NCBI GenBank assembly: GCA_947174335.1
Contig: CAMWIM010000009.1
Span: 1 to 53,022, forward strand
Direction: 5' to 3'
From: an uncultured Porphyromonadaceae bacterium
GTDB lineage: Bacteria > Bacteroidota > Bacteroidia > Bacteroidales > Muribaculaceae
Length of the DNA: 53,022 nucleotides
Shown here: positions 7,708 to 15,343 of the stretch, piece by piece
How positions within the stretch are numbered: position 1 is the first letter of the stretch
Layout: each line of letters starts with the position of its first letter
The notes under the pieces: model-generated
Seen by the model: the letters and a program-made list of their open reading frames with translations, nothing else
Database searches by the model: none
Told to the model about the DNA's origin: nothing
Made by a program: the position numbers and the translations under genes

Positions 7708-8098
7708 ATGAATTTATTTGAATCATCGGAAGCTATAAGTCTGTATGACTTGTTTGGGAAAATTGAAGTCGATGCTTCCTATTGTTGGTTTCGATTTAAT
7801 TCTCCTAACCGAGACGATATAGAATGGATAAATGTATGTGTCAGACTTCGTCTTGATAATTCCTCTCGTAGATTAGGCTTATATAGTTAATCAGTTATAG
7901 CACAAATATTTCATACTGTCTCTGGAGAATATTCTACTGAAATTGATCCAATCGAGCGAGAAGGAGCCAAAGGCATCTTCTATAAAGCGTCCTTTACAGA
8001 TGGTCAAAGCTATTGATTATTATGATCCTACCCTCGTCCCCCAATACTTGAAGATTAAGAAAGATGACAAGAGTACAACGTTTCAATCAATTGATTAA
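7708..8098 (+). pseudogene. Broken companion gene of the EVE-HNH nuclease
   Basis: The ATG at 7708 opens 60 codons to a TAA at 7888-7890. The same frame then continues with protein-like sequence (SVIAQIFHTV..., EGAKGIFYKASFTDG) to a TGA at 8014. In the next frame a further stretch (VKAIDYYDPTLVPQYLKIKK...) runs to TAA at 8096-8098. Joined, this gives about 129 residues of plausible protein with one nonsense codon and one frameshift near 8005. The final stop overlaps the stop of the convergent gene by four bases, as intact neighbours often do. No family is recognised. Either the gene is decaying, or there are two sequence errors. The alternative of two or three separate tiny genes is less likely because the later parts lack good starts. 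Confidence 0.55.
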
Positions 8099-8682
8099 CG
8101 GTATTTCCCATCGCAGAGAGGTGAATTTATAAGGAGTGTTAGACTCATATTATTTGGATAATCTAATTCTTCTAATATGCCATTAGCCGTTCGACCTAAT
8201 AATTTCTGTTCACGGATATAGTGTTCATCCAAAAGGTTTTTTGCTAATCGTCCGCTTACCAAATTTGGATTTTCTTGTGCAATTGACTCAAATTCTACTT
8301 TTGCTTCGTTTGATAGTATACCTGGAGCCACTCCGAATACAGTAAAACAATATCTTAATTTTACATCGGTTAATTCCCAAATTCTGAGAAGATTGGCAGC
8401 TTCTATATTATGAGATATTGTCTTTTTGTAAATCTGTTTGACAAATTCATATGCTCCTAAATCAGCAAACCTATATGTAATAAAAGCTAAAAGGTATTGA
8501 TAATCGTTTTCTAATTGACTTAAGTGAGCCTGAAATTTAAACCCAAGGCCTTTCTTAATCCAAATATCTTTATTGCAATCTTTAGTTAGTATATCTCTAT
8601 TTACTTCAAGAAAATTTTTAACAAATGGTGTCCCATACCATACGACAGTATCAAAAAATTCTTGAAGTTTACTTTCCATCAT
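8095..8682 (-). CDS. Hypothetical protein of the accessory island
   Basis: A 195-residue soluble protein starting M-M-E-S-K-L-Q-E-F-F; not recognised. It looks mostly helical, rich in aromatic and acidic residues, with no signal peptide, membrane segment, zinc motif or P-loop. Start set at ATG 8682, with a second ATG directly after it; a TTG at 8688 also opens the frame but is weaker. The gene is convergent with the broken nuclease companion and has the same AT-rich composition, so it probably belongs to the same acquired island. It could be a further defence or immunity component, but nothing in the sequence shows this. Confidence 0.65.
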   Translation of the reverse strand: MMESKLQEFFDTVVWYGTPFVKNFLEVNRDILTKDCNKDIWIKKGLGFKFQAHLSQLENDYQYLLAFITYRFADLGAYEFVKQIYKKTISHNIEAANLLRIWELTDVKLRYCFTVFGVAPGILSNEAKVEFESIAQENPNLVSGRLAKNLLDEHYIREQKLLGRTANGILEELDYPNNMSLTLLINSPLCDGKYR

Positions 8683-8757
8683 ATGCAAAATAGTAATAAA
8701 TTATTACTAATAGAATTTTATAATTATGTTATTATAACTTTTGTTAAATATTTTAGA

Positions 8758-10167
8758 TTACTCTTTGATCGAGAGTGCTACGACGTTCTCGACGTGGTGG
8801 GTGTGGGGAAACATATCCACGGGTTGAACTTTGTCAACTTTGTATGCGACATCAAGCAAAGCGAGGTCGCGTGCTTGGGTCGCAGGGTTACAGCTCACAT
8901 AAACGATGCGTGACGGACGGGCTTCGAGAATGACATTTACAACATCTTGGTGCATTCCGGCACGTGGCGGGTCAACAATCATTACGTCGGGGCGTCCGTG
9001 AGTGGCGATGAAGTCGGCGTTTAACACGTCTTTCATATCTCCGGCAAAGAAAATTGTATTATCAATATTGTTGATTGCCGAGTTGACACGAGCATCTTCA
9101 ATCGCTTCGGGGACATATTCGATTCCGACAACCTTTTTGCAATAGCGGGCAACAAAGTTGGCGATTGTACCTGTTCCTGTATAAAGGTCATAGACCAATT
9201 CATCGCCTTTCAGGTTGGCAAAATCACGGGCTACACGATAGAGATTAAGAGCCTGTCGGGAGTTGGTCTGATAGAACGACTTCGGACCTACGCGGAATTT
9301 TAGGTCTTCCATCTGTTCAATGATATGGTCGCGTCCCGAGTGAACGTGAATATCGAGGTCGGTCAGCGTGTCGTTTGCTTTTGTGTTGACAGTCCAAAGC
9401 AGCGATGTGATTTGAGGAAATGTCGCTGCCAAGTCGTCAAGCAATGGCTTTATCTCAGGGCTTTCTTCGCCAAACGAAAGAACTGTCATTACTTCGCCGG
9501 TCGATGCTATACGGATCATCAAGGTACGCAATAAGCCTCTCTGTGCGCGAAGGTCATAGAACGAAAGCCCGTATTTTTTAGCGTAGTCTTTGATGTGCAG
9601 TCTTATCTGATTACCGAGGTCATCCTGAAGATAGCATTTCTTGATGTCAAGTACCTTGTCAAACGCTCCGGGAATATGAAATCCTGCCGCATCGCGGTCG
9701 GGAAATTCCTCGCCGCTGCGTAGTTGCTCAAATGTAAGCCAACATTTGTTTGAAAATGTGTACTCCATTTTGTTGCGATATTCCCAGATATTTTCAGAAC
9801 CGAGAATGGGCGAAATTTCGGGGAGTGCAACTTTGGCGATGCGAGTCAAAGCATCTGTAACCTGTTGTTGTTTGCATTCGGTTTGGAGCGAGTAGGGGAG
9901 GTGTTGCCAACGACAACCGCCGCATATGGTGAAGTGGGAGCAGCGTGGCTCAACACGAACGGGCGACGGAGTTTTCAGGTTGACAATGTGACCTTCGGCG
10001 TATGTGCGTCTTTTACGATCGATTTTTACGTCGGCGACATCTCCCGGAGCACCAAAAGGAATGAATATCACCATGTCGTTATGACGGGCGATAGAATTAC
10101 CCTCGGCAGCTACACCGGTGATGGTTATGTCGGTTAAAACCGGGAGTTCTTTACGTTTGCGTGCCAT
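8758..10167 (-). CDS. rlmD: 23S rRNA (uracil-5-)-methyltransferase RlmD/RumA family
   Basis: A 469-residue TrmA/RumA-family enzyme. An N-terminal TRAM domain (about 10-65) is followed by the iron-sulphur cysteines C76-x5-C82-x2-C85 plus a later cysteine near 173. The SAM-binding region contains YDLYTGTGTIANF, and the catalytic segment VDPPRAG ... YVSCNPATQARDL supplies the nucleophilic cysteine. It would make m5U in 23S rRNA from SAM. The family also includes tRNA methylases, so the exact target position is inferred. It is the first core gene on the right of the accessory island, and the protease gene starting at 10977 lies directly upstream, six bases away. Confidence 0.88.
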   Translation of the reverse strand: MARKRKELPVLTDITITGVAAEGNSIARHNDMVIFIPFGAPGDVADVKIDRKRRTYAEGHIVNLKTPSPVRVEPRCSHFTICGGCRWQHLPYSLQTECKQQQVTDALTRIAKVALPEISPILGSENIWEYRNKMEYTFSNKCWLTFEQLRSGEEFPDRDAAGFHIPGAFDKVLDIKKCYLQDDLGNQIRLHIKDYAKKYGLSFYDLRAQRGLLRTLMIRIASTGEVMTVLSFGEESPEIKPLLDDLAATFPQITSLLWTVNTKANDTLTDLDIHVHSGRDHIIEQMEDLKFRVGPKSFYQTNSRQALNLYRVARDFANLKGDELVYDLYTGTGTIANFVARYCKKVVGIEYVPEAIEDARVNSAINNIDNTIFFAGDMKDVLNADFIATHGRPDVMIVDPPRAGMHQDVVNVILEARPSRIVYVSCNPATQARDLALLDVAYKVDKVQPVDMFPHTHHVENVVALSIKE

Positions 10168-10173
10168 CGGGCT

Positions 10174-10977
10174 TTATTCGGTAACTCCGTCTTTGGCGGC
10201 GCGTTCTTCCATGCGTTTGATGCGCTCGTCAAGGTCGGGATGAGAAGAGAAAAGCTGGTTGATTTTGCTTGTTTTTTTAGCACCTGCTTCTGCTTCCATT
10301 TGTTTGAGCTTCTTGAATGATTTAGCCATTGCAATCGGATTTTTTCCGTGGCTTTTTAGAAATTCATAGCCATAGTCATCGGCTGCGCGTTCTTGTTTCT
10401 GAGAGAAAGTCGCTGTCATAAGCGATTCGCCGAGAGCCGAAAGCTGTGATTCAGATAGTTTTGCTGCTGTTCCGCTGGCTGATGATACGCCATCTTTGAG
10501 TGCTGAGGTAAGGAGTGAACGTTGGAAGGCGTTTTTAGAGTCCTTGTGAGCGATGTGTCCAACTTCGTGACCGATAACGCCGAGCAGTTCATCGTCGTCC
10601 ATAATGTCCATAAGTCCGGCGAAAACACGAACCGATCCGTCGGGACATGCAAATGCGTTTACATCCACAACGTTGTAAACTTTAAAGTTCAAGGGTATGC
10701 CTTCAACCGAAGTTAATCCGTCGGTAAGTCGTTTGATGCGTTGAACATATTGTTCGTCAGTGTCGGGCAATACGTGGTTAAGTTTATCTGTTTCAGCAAT
10801 GTATTCGCCTACATATTGAGCCATTTGAGCGTCGGTGAGAGTAGCTGCTTGAACAGCTTTGCCGGCGGCTGAAATAAGTTTTGATTTGTTGAGTTTGCTA
10901 AACTGGGCTGATGTGGGTTGCATGCCGCTGATGACAGCAATGATAACAAGAGATGCTATTAATGCAATTCTTTTCAT
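10174..10977 (-). CDS. M48 family zinc metalloprotease, exported
   Basis: A 267-residue protein with an N-terminal signal-like segment (MKRIALIASLVIIAVISG, ending near PTSAQ). The zinc motif is HEVGH (137-141), and Q-E-R-A-A-D near 194-199 provides the third ligand glutamate and the typical ERxAD motif. It resembles the BepA/YfgC and LoiP branch of periplasmic M48 peptidases involved in quality control of outer-membrane proteins. No TPR domain follows, so it is the short form. The gene ends six bases before the start of the rRNA methylase gene and may be co-transcribed with it. Confidence 0.85.
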   Translation of the reverse strand: MKRIALIASLVIIAVISGMQPTSAQFSKLNKSKLISAAGKAVQAATLTDAQMAQYVGEYIAETDKLNHVLPDTDEQYVQRIKRLTDGLTSVEGIPLNFKVYNVVDVNAFACPDGSVRVFAGLMDIMDDDELLGVIGHEVGHIAHKDSKNAFQRSLLTSALKDGVSSASGTAAKLSESQLSALGESLMTATFSQKQERAADDYGYEFLKSHGKNPIAMAKSFKKLKQMEAEAGAKKTSKINQLFSSHPDLDERIKRMEERAAKDGVTE

Positions 10978-11050
10978 GTTGGTTTATAGAATTTTGTGGT
11001 TTATTTATTATTAGAGAGAATTAATCTGGAGATAGGCAAGAACTAATTGA

Positions 11051-11356
11051 TTAGCCATAAATTAGCTGCTTGGTTTTATTTACATTGTCGATTAAGTACT
11101 TGTTTTTGAGTCCTTTTTGTTCAATCAAATCGACTTTACGTTTAAAAATCGATTCAAGGGCATCTCTGAAATTGAAAAAGTTTGTAACATAATCAAATTC
11201 ACGATGGTTAATCGGCTCAAAATCAACAAGAAGATCGATGTCGCTTTTGTCATTAAAGCGATCTGTTAGAATTGAACCGAATACAAACAACGACTTGACC
11301 TTGTGCAGTTTGCAAAGGTTGATAATTTGTTGTATGTTCAATTCTATAAGTTTCAT
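11051..11356 (-). CDS. Solitary minimal nucleotidyltransferase (MNT-like)
   Basis: A 101-residue protein with the polymerase-beta-type motif F-G-S (26-28) ... D39-I-D41 and hydrophobic strand LLVDF. Such minimal nucleotidyltransferases are often antitoxins (MntA) that AMPylate a HEPN toxin (HepT) encoded next door. No HEPN partner is adjacent here: the neighbours are the M48 protease and a DUF4924 gene. It may be an orphan or have another target. A TAACTTTG -7 element lies 19 bases upstream of the ATG. Confidence 0.75.
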   Translation of the reverse strand: MKLIELNIQQIINLCKLHKVKSLFVFGSILTDRFNDKSDIDLLVDFEPINHREFDYVTNFFNFRDALESIFKRKVDLIEQKGLKNKYLIDNVNKTKQLIYG

Positions 11357-11374
11357 TGACCTTTAATTTATGTG

Positions 11375-11382
11375 CAAAGTTA
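11375..11382 (-). promoter_or_regulatory. -7 element of the nucleotidyltransferase gene
   Basis: TAACTTTG on the minus strand, followed by C, 18-19 bases before the ATG at 11356. No clear -33 TTTG is visible. Confidence 0.4.
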
Positions 11383-11459
11383 GCTAAAATTATTTATAAT
11401 GCATAATTCTTTGCAGTGCAAAGCGCGATTTGCGGTGACATAATGCACAATATCGAATT

Positions 11460-12026
11460 TTAGTTGCTTTCGCGTTCGAGAGCGTCTTTTTCGATTTCTT
11501 CTTTGTCAAATTTAAAATGATGGGCAAGCATGGCTATGAACTTTGAGATTTGTGTCACAGCATTTTGGGTTTCGGGCGAAATTTCTTTTGATTGAAGACG
11601 TAGCATCAACATACCGTATAATGCGGTAAAGCAGGTCTCAATTTCTCCGACAGCTTTTTCGCCGGCTCGACTTCTTAATTCAACGATGTATGGTAATGTT
11701 TTGTAGAATTCGGCAGTATAGTTGGGATATTTCGGGTCTTTAAGGAGCGCCTGATGCAATTCAACAAGCTGCATCAACGTGTTTCGGTTTATCTGGAGAT
11801 GCCCGTGTTCGGTGACACCTTCAGCTCGCATCATGTCAATTAAAGACTCATACCATTCGGTCATTTCGCGACGCTGATCATCGTTGAGGTCAGTAAATTT
11901 ATCAATGACGTTTTCCTTAATCTTCTCAATATCAAGAGAGTTGGCACGTATGATATCTTCAATTTGCCACATATATAAAATATACTCGGCGATGTTGTCT
12001 TTTCGTTTCTGAGATGCGATATACAT
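11460..12026 (-). CDS. DUF4924 family protein
   Basis: A 188-residue soluble, helix-rich protein with the features of the Bacteroidetes-specific DUF4924 family: start M-Y-I-A-S-Q-K-R-K-D-N-I-A-E-Y-I-L-Y-M-W-Q-I-E-D and a C-terminal segment with L-A-H-H-F-K-F-D-K-E-E-I. It has no known function and no catalytic motif is evident. It is separated from the pta-ackA terminator by about 100 bases and is likely a single-gene unit. The call rests on recall of the family sequence. Confidence 0.7.
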   Translation of the reverse strand: MYIASQKRKDNIAEYILYMWQIEDIIRANSLDIEKIKENVIDKFTDLNDDQRREMTEWYESLIDMMRAEGVTEHGHLQINRNTLMQLVELHQALLKDPKYPNYTAEFYKTLPYIVELRSRAGEKAVGEIETCFTALYGMLMLRLQSKEISPETQNAVTQISKFIAMLAHHFKFDKEEIEKDALERESN

Positions 12027-12082
12027 GAAATCTAAGTTTAGTTAATTTACATAATAATATAACGTTTTTAAACTGATAAAAG

Positions 12083-12116
12083 TTAAACCCTGCCGGAATT
12101 TGCCGACAGGGTTTAA
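12083..12116 (-). terminator. Terminator of pta-ackA
   Basis: Perfect 10-bp arms TTAAACCCTG and CAGGGTTTAA with a small inner CGG/CCG stem, 22 bases past the ackA stop. On the minus strand it is followed by CTTTTATC, a moderate U-run. The symmetric arms could also serve the opposite strand. Confidence 0.65.
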
Positions 12117-12137
12117 ATATGTTGTCGTTGCTAAATT

Positions 12138-13343
12138 TTATTTGTTTGCGTTAACGATGTCACGGGTGTCACGGGCAATTGTGAGTTCCTCGTCGGTCGG
12201 AACTACAACAACTTTTACTTGTGAATCGGGAGTTGAGATAACGGTCTCTGTACCACGAATCTTTGCATTGAGTGCTTCATCGATTTTAACGCCCATGAAT
12301 GAGAGCGGACGGCAAACATCAGCACGGAGACCGGTCTGGTTTTCACCTACGCCACCGGTAAACACGATGATGTCAACTCCGCCCATTTCAGCAGCGTATG
12401 CACCAATGTATTTGATGATGCGCTGTTCATACATTTCAAGGGCGAGGATTGCACGTTCGTCACCATTGTTCACAGCGTCTTCGAGGTCGCGCATATCTGA
12501 TGACTTTTCGGTGATACCGAACACACCACTTTCTTTATTGATGATGCGCTGGATGTCATCGGCAGTGAAATTATGTTTTTTCATTAGGAATGTAAGCACA
12601 CCGGGGTCAACATCGCCGACACGTGTACCCATCATAAGTCCTTCAGTCGGAGTCAGACCCATTGAGGTGTCGACGCTCTTACCATTGAGTACGGCAGTGA
12701 TTGAACCACCGTTACCAATATGGCAGGTGATGATTTTTTTTGTATTGATGTCGCATCCGAGAATTTCGCATACGCGAGCTGATACATAACGGTGGCTTGT
12801 TCCGTGGAAACCATAGCGGCGAACCTCATCCTCAACATAGAATTTGTATGGGAGGGGATACATAAAGCTTTTAGCCGGCATAGTCTGGTGAAACGCAGTG
12901 TCAAATACACCAACTTGGGGAACGTTGGGTAGGATTGCTTCAACAGCTTCAACACCGATAACGTTTGCAGGGTTGTGGAGCGGAGCGAGGGGGTAACATT
13001 CTTTGACTTTGTCAAGAACTTCCTGATTGATGAGAACCGAGCTGCTGAATTTTTGTCCACCGTGAACAAGACGGTGACCGACAGCTTCTATCTCATCAAA
13101 GCTCTTGATACAACCAACTTTAGGATCGGTGAGGTTCTTAAGAATAGCCATTACCGACTCTTTGTGGTCAGCTTTGCCAAGTTCGATGATTTCTTTAGAA
13201 CCGTCAGCTTGTTTGAATTTGAGGAATGTTCCGTGCATGCCAACTTTTTCAACGCCCCCTTCGGCAAGCGTTTTGTCGTTTGACATGTCGATGAGTTTAT
13301 ATTTTACAGAACTGCTACCGCAGTTAAGTACGAGAATTTTCAT
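12138..13343 (-). CDS. ackA: Acetate kinase
   Basis: A 401-residue protein of normal family length. The N-terminus holds LNCGSSSVKYKL with the catalytic asparagine and serines; GVFDTAFHQTMP and CHIGNGGS are the two family signature regions, and the C-terminal FTGGVGENQ forms the nucleotide-binding part. It converts acetyl phosphate and ADP to acetate and ATP, the last step of acetate fermentation. It starts 21 bases after the phosphate acetyltransferase gene, giving a complete two-gene acetate pathway. Confidence 0.97.
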   Translation of the reverse strand: MKILVLNCGSSSVKYKLIDMSNDKTLAEGGVEKVGMHGTFLKFKQADGSKEIIELGKADHKESVMAILKNLTDPKVGCIKSFDEIEAVGHRLVHGGQKFSSSVLINQEVLDKVKECYPLAPLHNPANVIGVEAVEAILPNVPQVGVFDTAFHQTMPAKSFMYPLPYKFYVEDEVRRYGFHGTSHRYVSARVCEILGCDINTKKIITCHIGNGGSITAVLNGKSVDTSMGLTPTEGLMMGTRVGDVDPGVLTFLMKKHNFTADDIQRIINKESGVFGITEKSSDMRDLEDAVNNGDERAILALEMYEQRIIKYIGAYAAEMGGVDIIVFTGGVGENQTGLRADVCRPLSFMGVKIDEALNAKIRGTETVISTPDSQVKVVVVPTDEELTIARDTRDIVNANK

Positions 13344-13364
13344 ATTATAATATGTGTTGATGGG

Positions 13365-14381
13365 TTATTTGTTTTCTTTGAGACCGATTGCCTGGTTACA
13401 GGTCATGATGATGGTTTTGTAGATGTCTTCGGGGAACGCTCCGCGTGAGAGGTCGTTAACCGGAGCTGCAAGACCTTGAAGAACGGGTCCGACTGCTTCT
13501 ACGCCACCAAGACGTTGAACAAGTTTGTAAGCAATGTTTCCTACCGCAAGTGATGGGAAAATGAGAACGTTGGCGCGACCGCTGAGGGGCGAATTAGGTG
13601 CTTTTGATGCACATACTCCGGGTACGATAGCCGCATCAGCCTGCAACTCACCGTCGAGGATGAGGTCGGGAGCCATTTCGTGAGCGATTTTTGTCGCGTC
13701 AATTACTTTTTGAACAAGATCATGTTTTGCACTGCCTTTGGTCGAGAATGACAACATCGCTACGCGAGGTTCGATACCTGCAATATCGCGGGCTGTTTTA
13801 GCAGCCGATACGGCGATTTGAGCAAGTTCGGGAGCTGTCGGGTCGGGAACTACCGCACAGTCGGCAAAAATGAGAATACCGTCAGTGCCATAAGGGAGAC
13901 CGGGGGGAACGAGCATCAAAAATGCGCCTGAAACAACATCGATTCCGGGCTGTGTTTTGATAACTTGGAATGCTGCACGAAGCACGTTGCCTGTTGTGTT
14001 TTGTGCTCCGGCAACCTGTCCGTCGGCATCACCCGCTTTAACCATAAGGCAACCGAGATAAAGCGGATTGGCGGTTGTTAGACGAGCTTCTTCCATTGTG
14101 ATTCCTTTGCTCTTGCGGAGTTCAAAGAACAGAGGAGCATATTTGTCGATAATTGACTCGTCGGCAGGGTCAACAATTTTTGCTTTTCTGATGTTGTCAA
14201 GTCCCATTTCGTCGGCGAGACGATAAATTTCAACTTGATTTCCGATTAGGATGATGTCGGCGATTTGATCACCGATAATGCGGTTTGCTGCGGTAAGTGT
14301 ACGAGGTTCAGTACCTTCGGGAAGTACAATGCGCTGGCGTGAAGCCTTTGCTTTGGCAGTCATTTGTTCAAAGAGTCCCAT
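13365..14381 (-). CDS. pta: Phosphate acetyltransferase
   Basis: A 338-residue single-domain Pta of the short type. Recognisable regions are VLPEGTEPRTL near the N-terminus, A-G-D-A-D-G-Q-V-A-G-A around 120, and the C-terminal FPSLAVGNIAYKLVQR with R-L-G-G and G-P-V-L-Q-G-L. It transfers the acetyl group of acetyl-CoA to phosphate. It lies upstream of ackA in one operon. It lacks the N-terminal regulatory domains present in the long enterobacterial Pta. Confidence 0.96.
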   Translation of the reverse strand: MGLFEQMTAKAKASRQRIVLPEGTEPRTLTAANRIIGDQIADIILIGNQVEIYRLADEMGLDNIRKAKIVDPADESIIDKYAPLFFELRKSKGITMEEARLTTANPLYLGCLMVKAGDADGQVAGAQNTTGNVLRAAFQVIKTQPGIDVVSGAFLMLVPPGLPYGTDGILIFADCAVVPDPTAPELAQIAVSAAKTARDIAGIEPRVAMLSFSTKGSAKHDLVQKVIDATKIAHEMAPDLILDGELQADAAIVPGVCASKAPNSPLSGRANVLIFPSLAVGNIAYKLVQRLGGVEAVGPVLQGLAAPVNDLSRGAFPEDIYKTIIMTCNQAIGLKENK

Positions 14382-14459
14382 GATAAAATGCTGATTGTAT
14401 ATGATTTTAGGTTAAAATTTTATTTCATTATAAAATATGTGTCACGTAATTTGACATGG

Positions 14460-14467
14460 CAAAATTA
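14460..14467 (-). promoter_or_regulatory. -7 element of pta-ackA
   Basis: TAATTTTG on the minus strand (CAAAATTA on the plus strand), followed by CC. It lies about 79 bases before the pta ATG, so the leader would be roughly 70 bases. The -33 position is not a good match. It faces away from a TATCTTTG element at 14513-14520. Confidence 0.45.
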
Positions 14468-14512
14468 GTAAAAAATAAGTAAAAAGGGATAAGATTAACC
14501 AAAAAACTTCGC

Positions 14513-14520
14513 TATCTTTG
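14513..14520 (+). promoter_or_regulatory. -7 element of the PH-like membrane protein gene
   Basis: TATCTTTG followed by C, matching TAnnTTTG, 20 bases before the ATG at 14541. No TTTG at -33. Confidence 0.45.
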
Positions 14521-14540
14521 CACAGTTAAAAAATTAATTG

Positions 14541-15044
14541 ATGTTAAATAAAATTTTAACAATGGAAAAGAAAACGGTTTTAAGCATATATTCAAGAATA
14601 ATGTCAATTCTTGCAACCGCAATTATTGTGGCATTATTCGTCTATGAGATAAAATTTCATCAGTATTTCAGAATGGCAATTCTTGGGGTTGTGTTGGTCG
14701 TTCTTGTCGGTGCAATAATGATTTATGCTCCGCGTGCAATTGCAGTTAACGATGGCTATATAATTGTTAAGCGTCTCGTGAAGCCCAAGATGATCGATTT
14801 GAATGATATTGAGTCAGTGCAATTAGTCAGTCCGACTATGGCTGAGCGACGATTACTCGGTAGCGGTGGTTGGATGGGCTATTGGGGGTGGTTCTCTGAT
14901 GGCGAACTCGGTCGCTATTTCGCTTATTATGGTAAAGCCTCGGAATGTTTCCTCGTTAAATTAAAATCGGGTCGCCAATACATGTTGGGGTGTAAAGACA
15001 CCAAAGAAATGGTCGGCTACATCCAAGCTCAACTGAATAAATAA
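14541..15044 (+). CDS. Membrane protein with PH-like domain
   Basis: A protein of about 167 residues with two transmembrane segments close together (about residues 18-38 and 42-62), followed by a cytoplasmic beta-rich domain. That domain has I-I-V-K-R-L-V-K-P-K and I-E-S-V-Q-L, the strand pattern of bacterial PH (bPH2/YdbT-like) domains, then a glycine- and tryptophan-rich turn region (GSGGWMGYWGWF) and a final strand C-F-L-V-K-L-K-S-G-R-Q-Y. No enzyme activity is implied. A second start, ATG at 14562 (MEKKTVL), is nearly as good and would shorten it by seven residues. It stands alone between divergent pta-ackA and tRNA-Gly. Confidence 0.65.
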   Translation: MLNKILTMEKKTVLSIYSRIMSILATAIIVALFVYEIKFHQYFRMAILGVVLVVLVGAIMIYAPRAIAVNDGYIIVKRLVKPKMIDLNDIESVQLVSPTMAERRLLGSGGWMGYWGWFSDGELGRYFAYYGKASECFLVKLKSGRQYMLGCKDTKEMVGYIQAQLNK

Positions 15045-15060
15045 ACACTGTAAACTTAAT

Positions 15061-15113
15061 AATCAAGCCACTCTGAGTAACGCTATAAAAAGCTTTTTTA
15101 GAGTGGCTTGATT
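15061..15113. terminator. Bidirectional terminator-like hairpin
   Basis: Perfect 14-bp arms AATCAAGCCACTCT and AGAGTGGCTTGATT separated by 25 bases that contain an A-run and a T-run. It sits between the convergent membrane-protein gene (stop at 15044) and tRNA-Gly, so it probably ends both transcripts. Confidence 0.6.
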
Positions 15114-15119
15114 AATTTG

Positions 15120-15192
15120 AGCGGCAAACGGGGTTCGAACCCGCGACCCTTGGCTTGGGAAGCCAATGCTCTACCAACTGAGCTACTGCCGC
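15120..15192 (-). tRNA. tRNA-Gly(CCC)
   Basis: A full cloverleaf on the minus strand: acceptor GCGGCAG with TTGCCGC, D-arm with AGCTCAGTTGGTAGAGC, anticodon stem TTGGC/GCCAA enclosing loop TTCCCAA (anticodon CCC), and T-arm with GGTTCGAACCC. Position 15120 is the discriminator; CCA is not encoded. It reads GGG glycine codons. A well-spaced promoter precedes it. Confidence 0.95.
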
Positions 15193-15212
15193 ATTACTCT
15201 GAATTGGTGGTG

Positions 15213-15243
15213 CAAAGATACTATAAAATAAGATAATGACAAA
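15213..15243 (-). promoter_or_regulatory. Promoter of tRNA-Gly
   Basis: On the minus strand TTTG (15243-15240), 19 bases, then TATCTTTG (15220-15213): an exact match to the Bacteroidetes consensus with ideal spacing, 21 bases before the tRNA 5' end. Confidence 0.7.
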
Positions 15244-15272
15244 GCGATTGATTGATTTAATTTAGCGTTGGT

Positions 15273-15303
15273 TTTGATTTGTGAATTATGTTGATTAATT
15301 TTG
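15273..15303 (+). promoter_or_regulatory. Promoter of the symporter gene
   Basis: TTTG (15273-15276), 19 bases, then TAATTTTG (15296-15303). Transcription would start near 15309, about 35 bases before the ATG. Confidence 0.7.
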
Positions 15304-15343
15304 CGGTAATATAAACGAAAATTCATTATATAAGATAAGGCTT

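Noticed and set aside
5662..8757. Insertion sequence or integrative element in the island
   Set aside because: No transposase, integrase or paired terminal repeats could be found at either edge.
11051..11459. HepT-MntA toxin-antitoxin pair
   Set aside because: Only the nucleotidyltransferase is present; no HEPN gene is found in the flanking sequence.
12100..12789. 229-codon plus-strand frame opposite ackA
   Set aside because: Serine/arginine/threonine-rich shadow of the acetate kinase gene, starting inside the ackA terminator.
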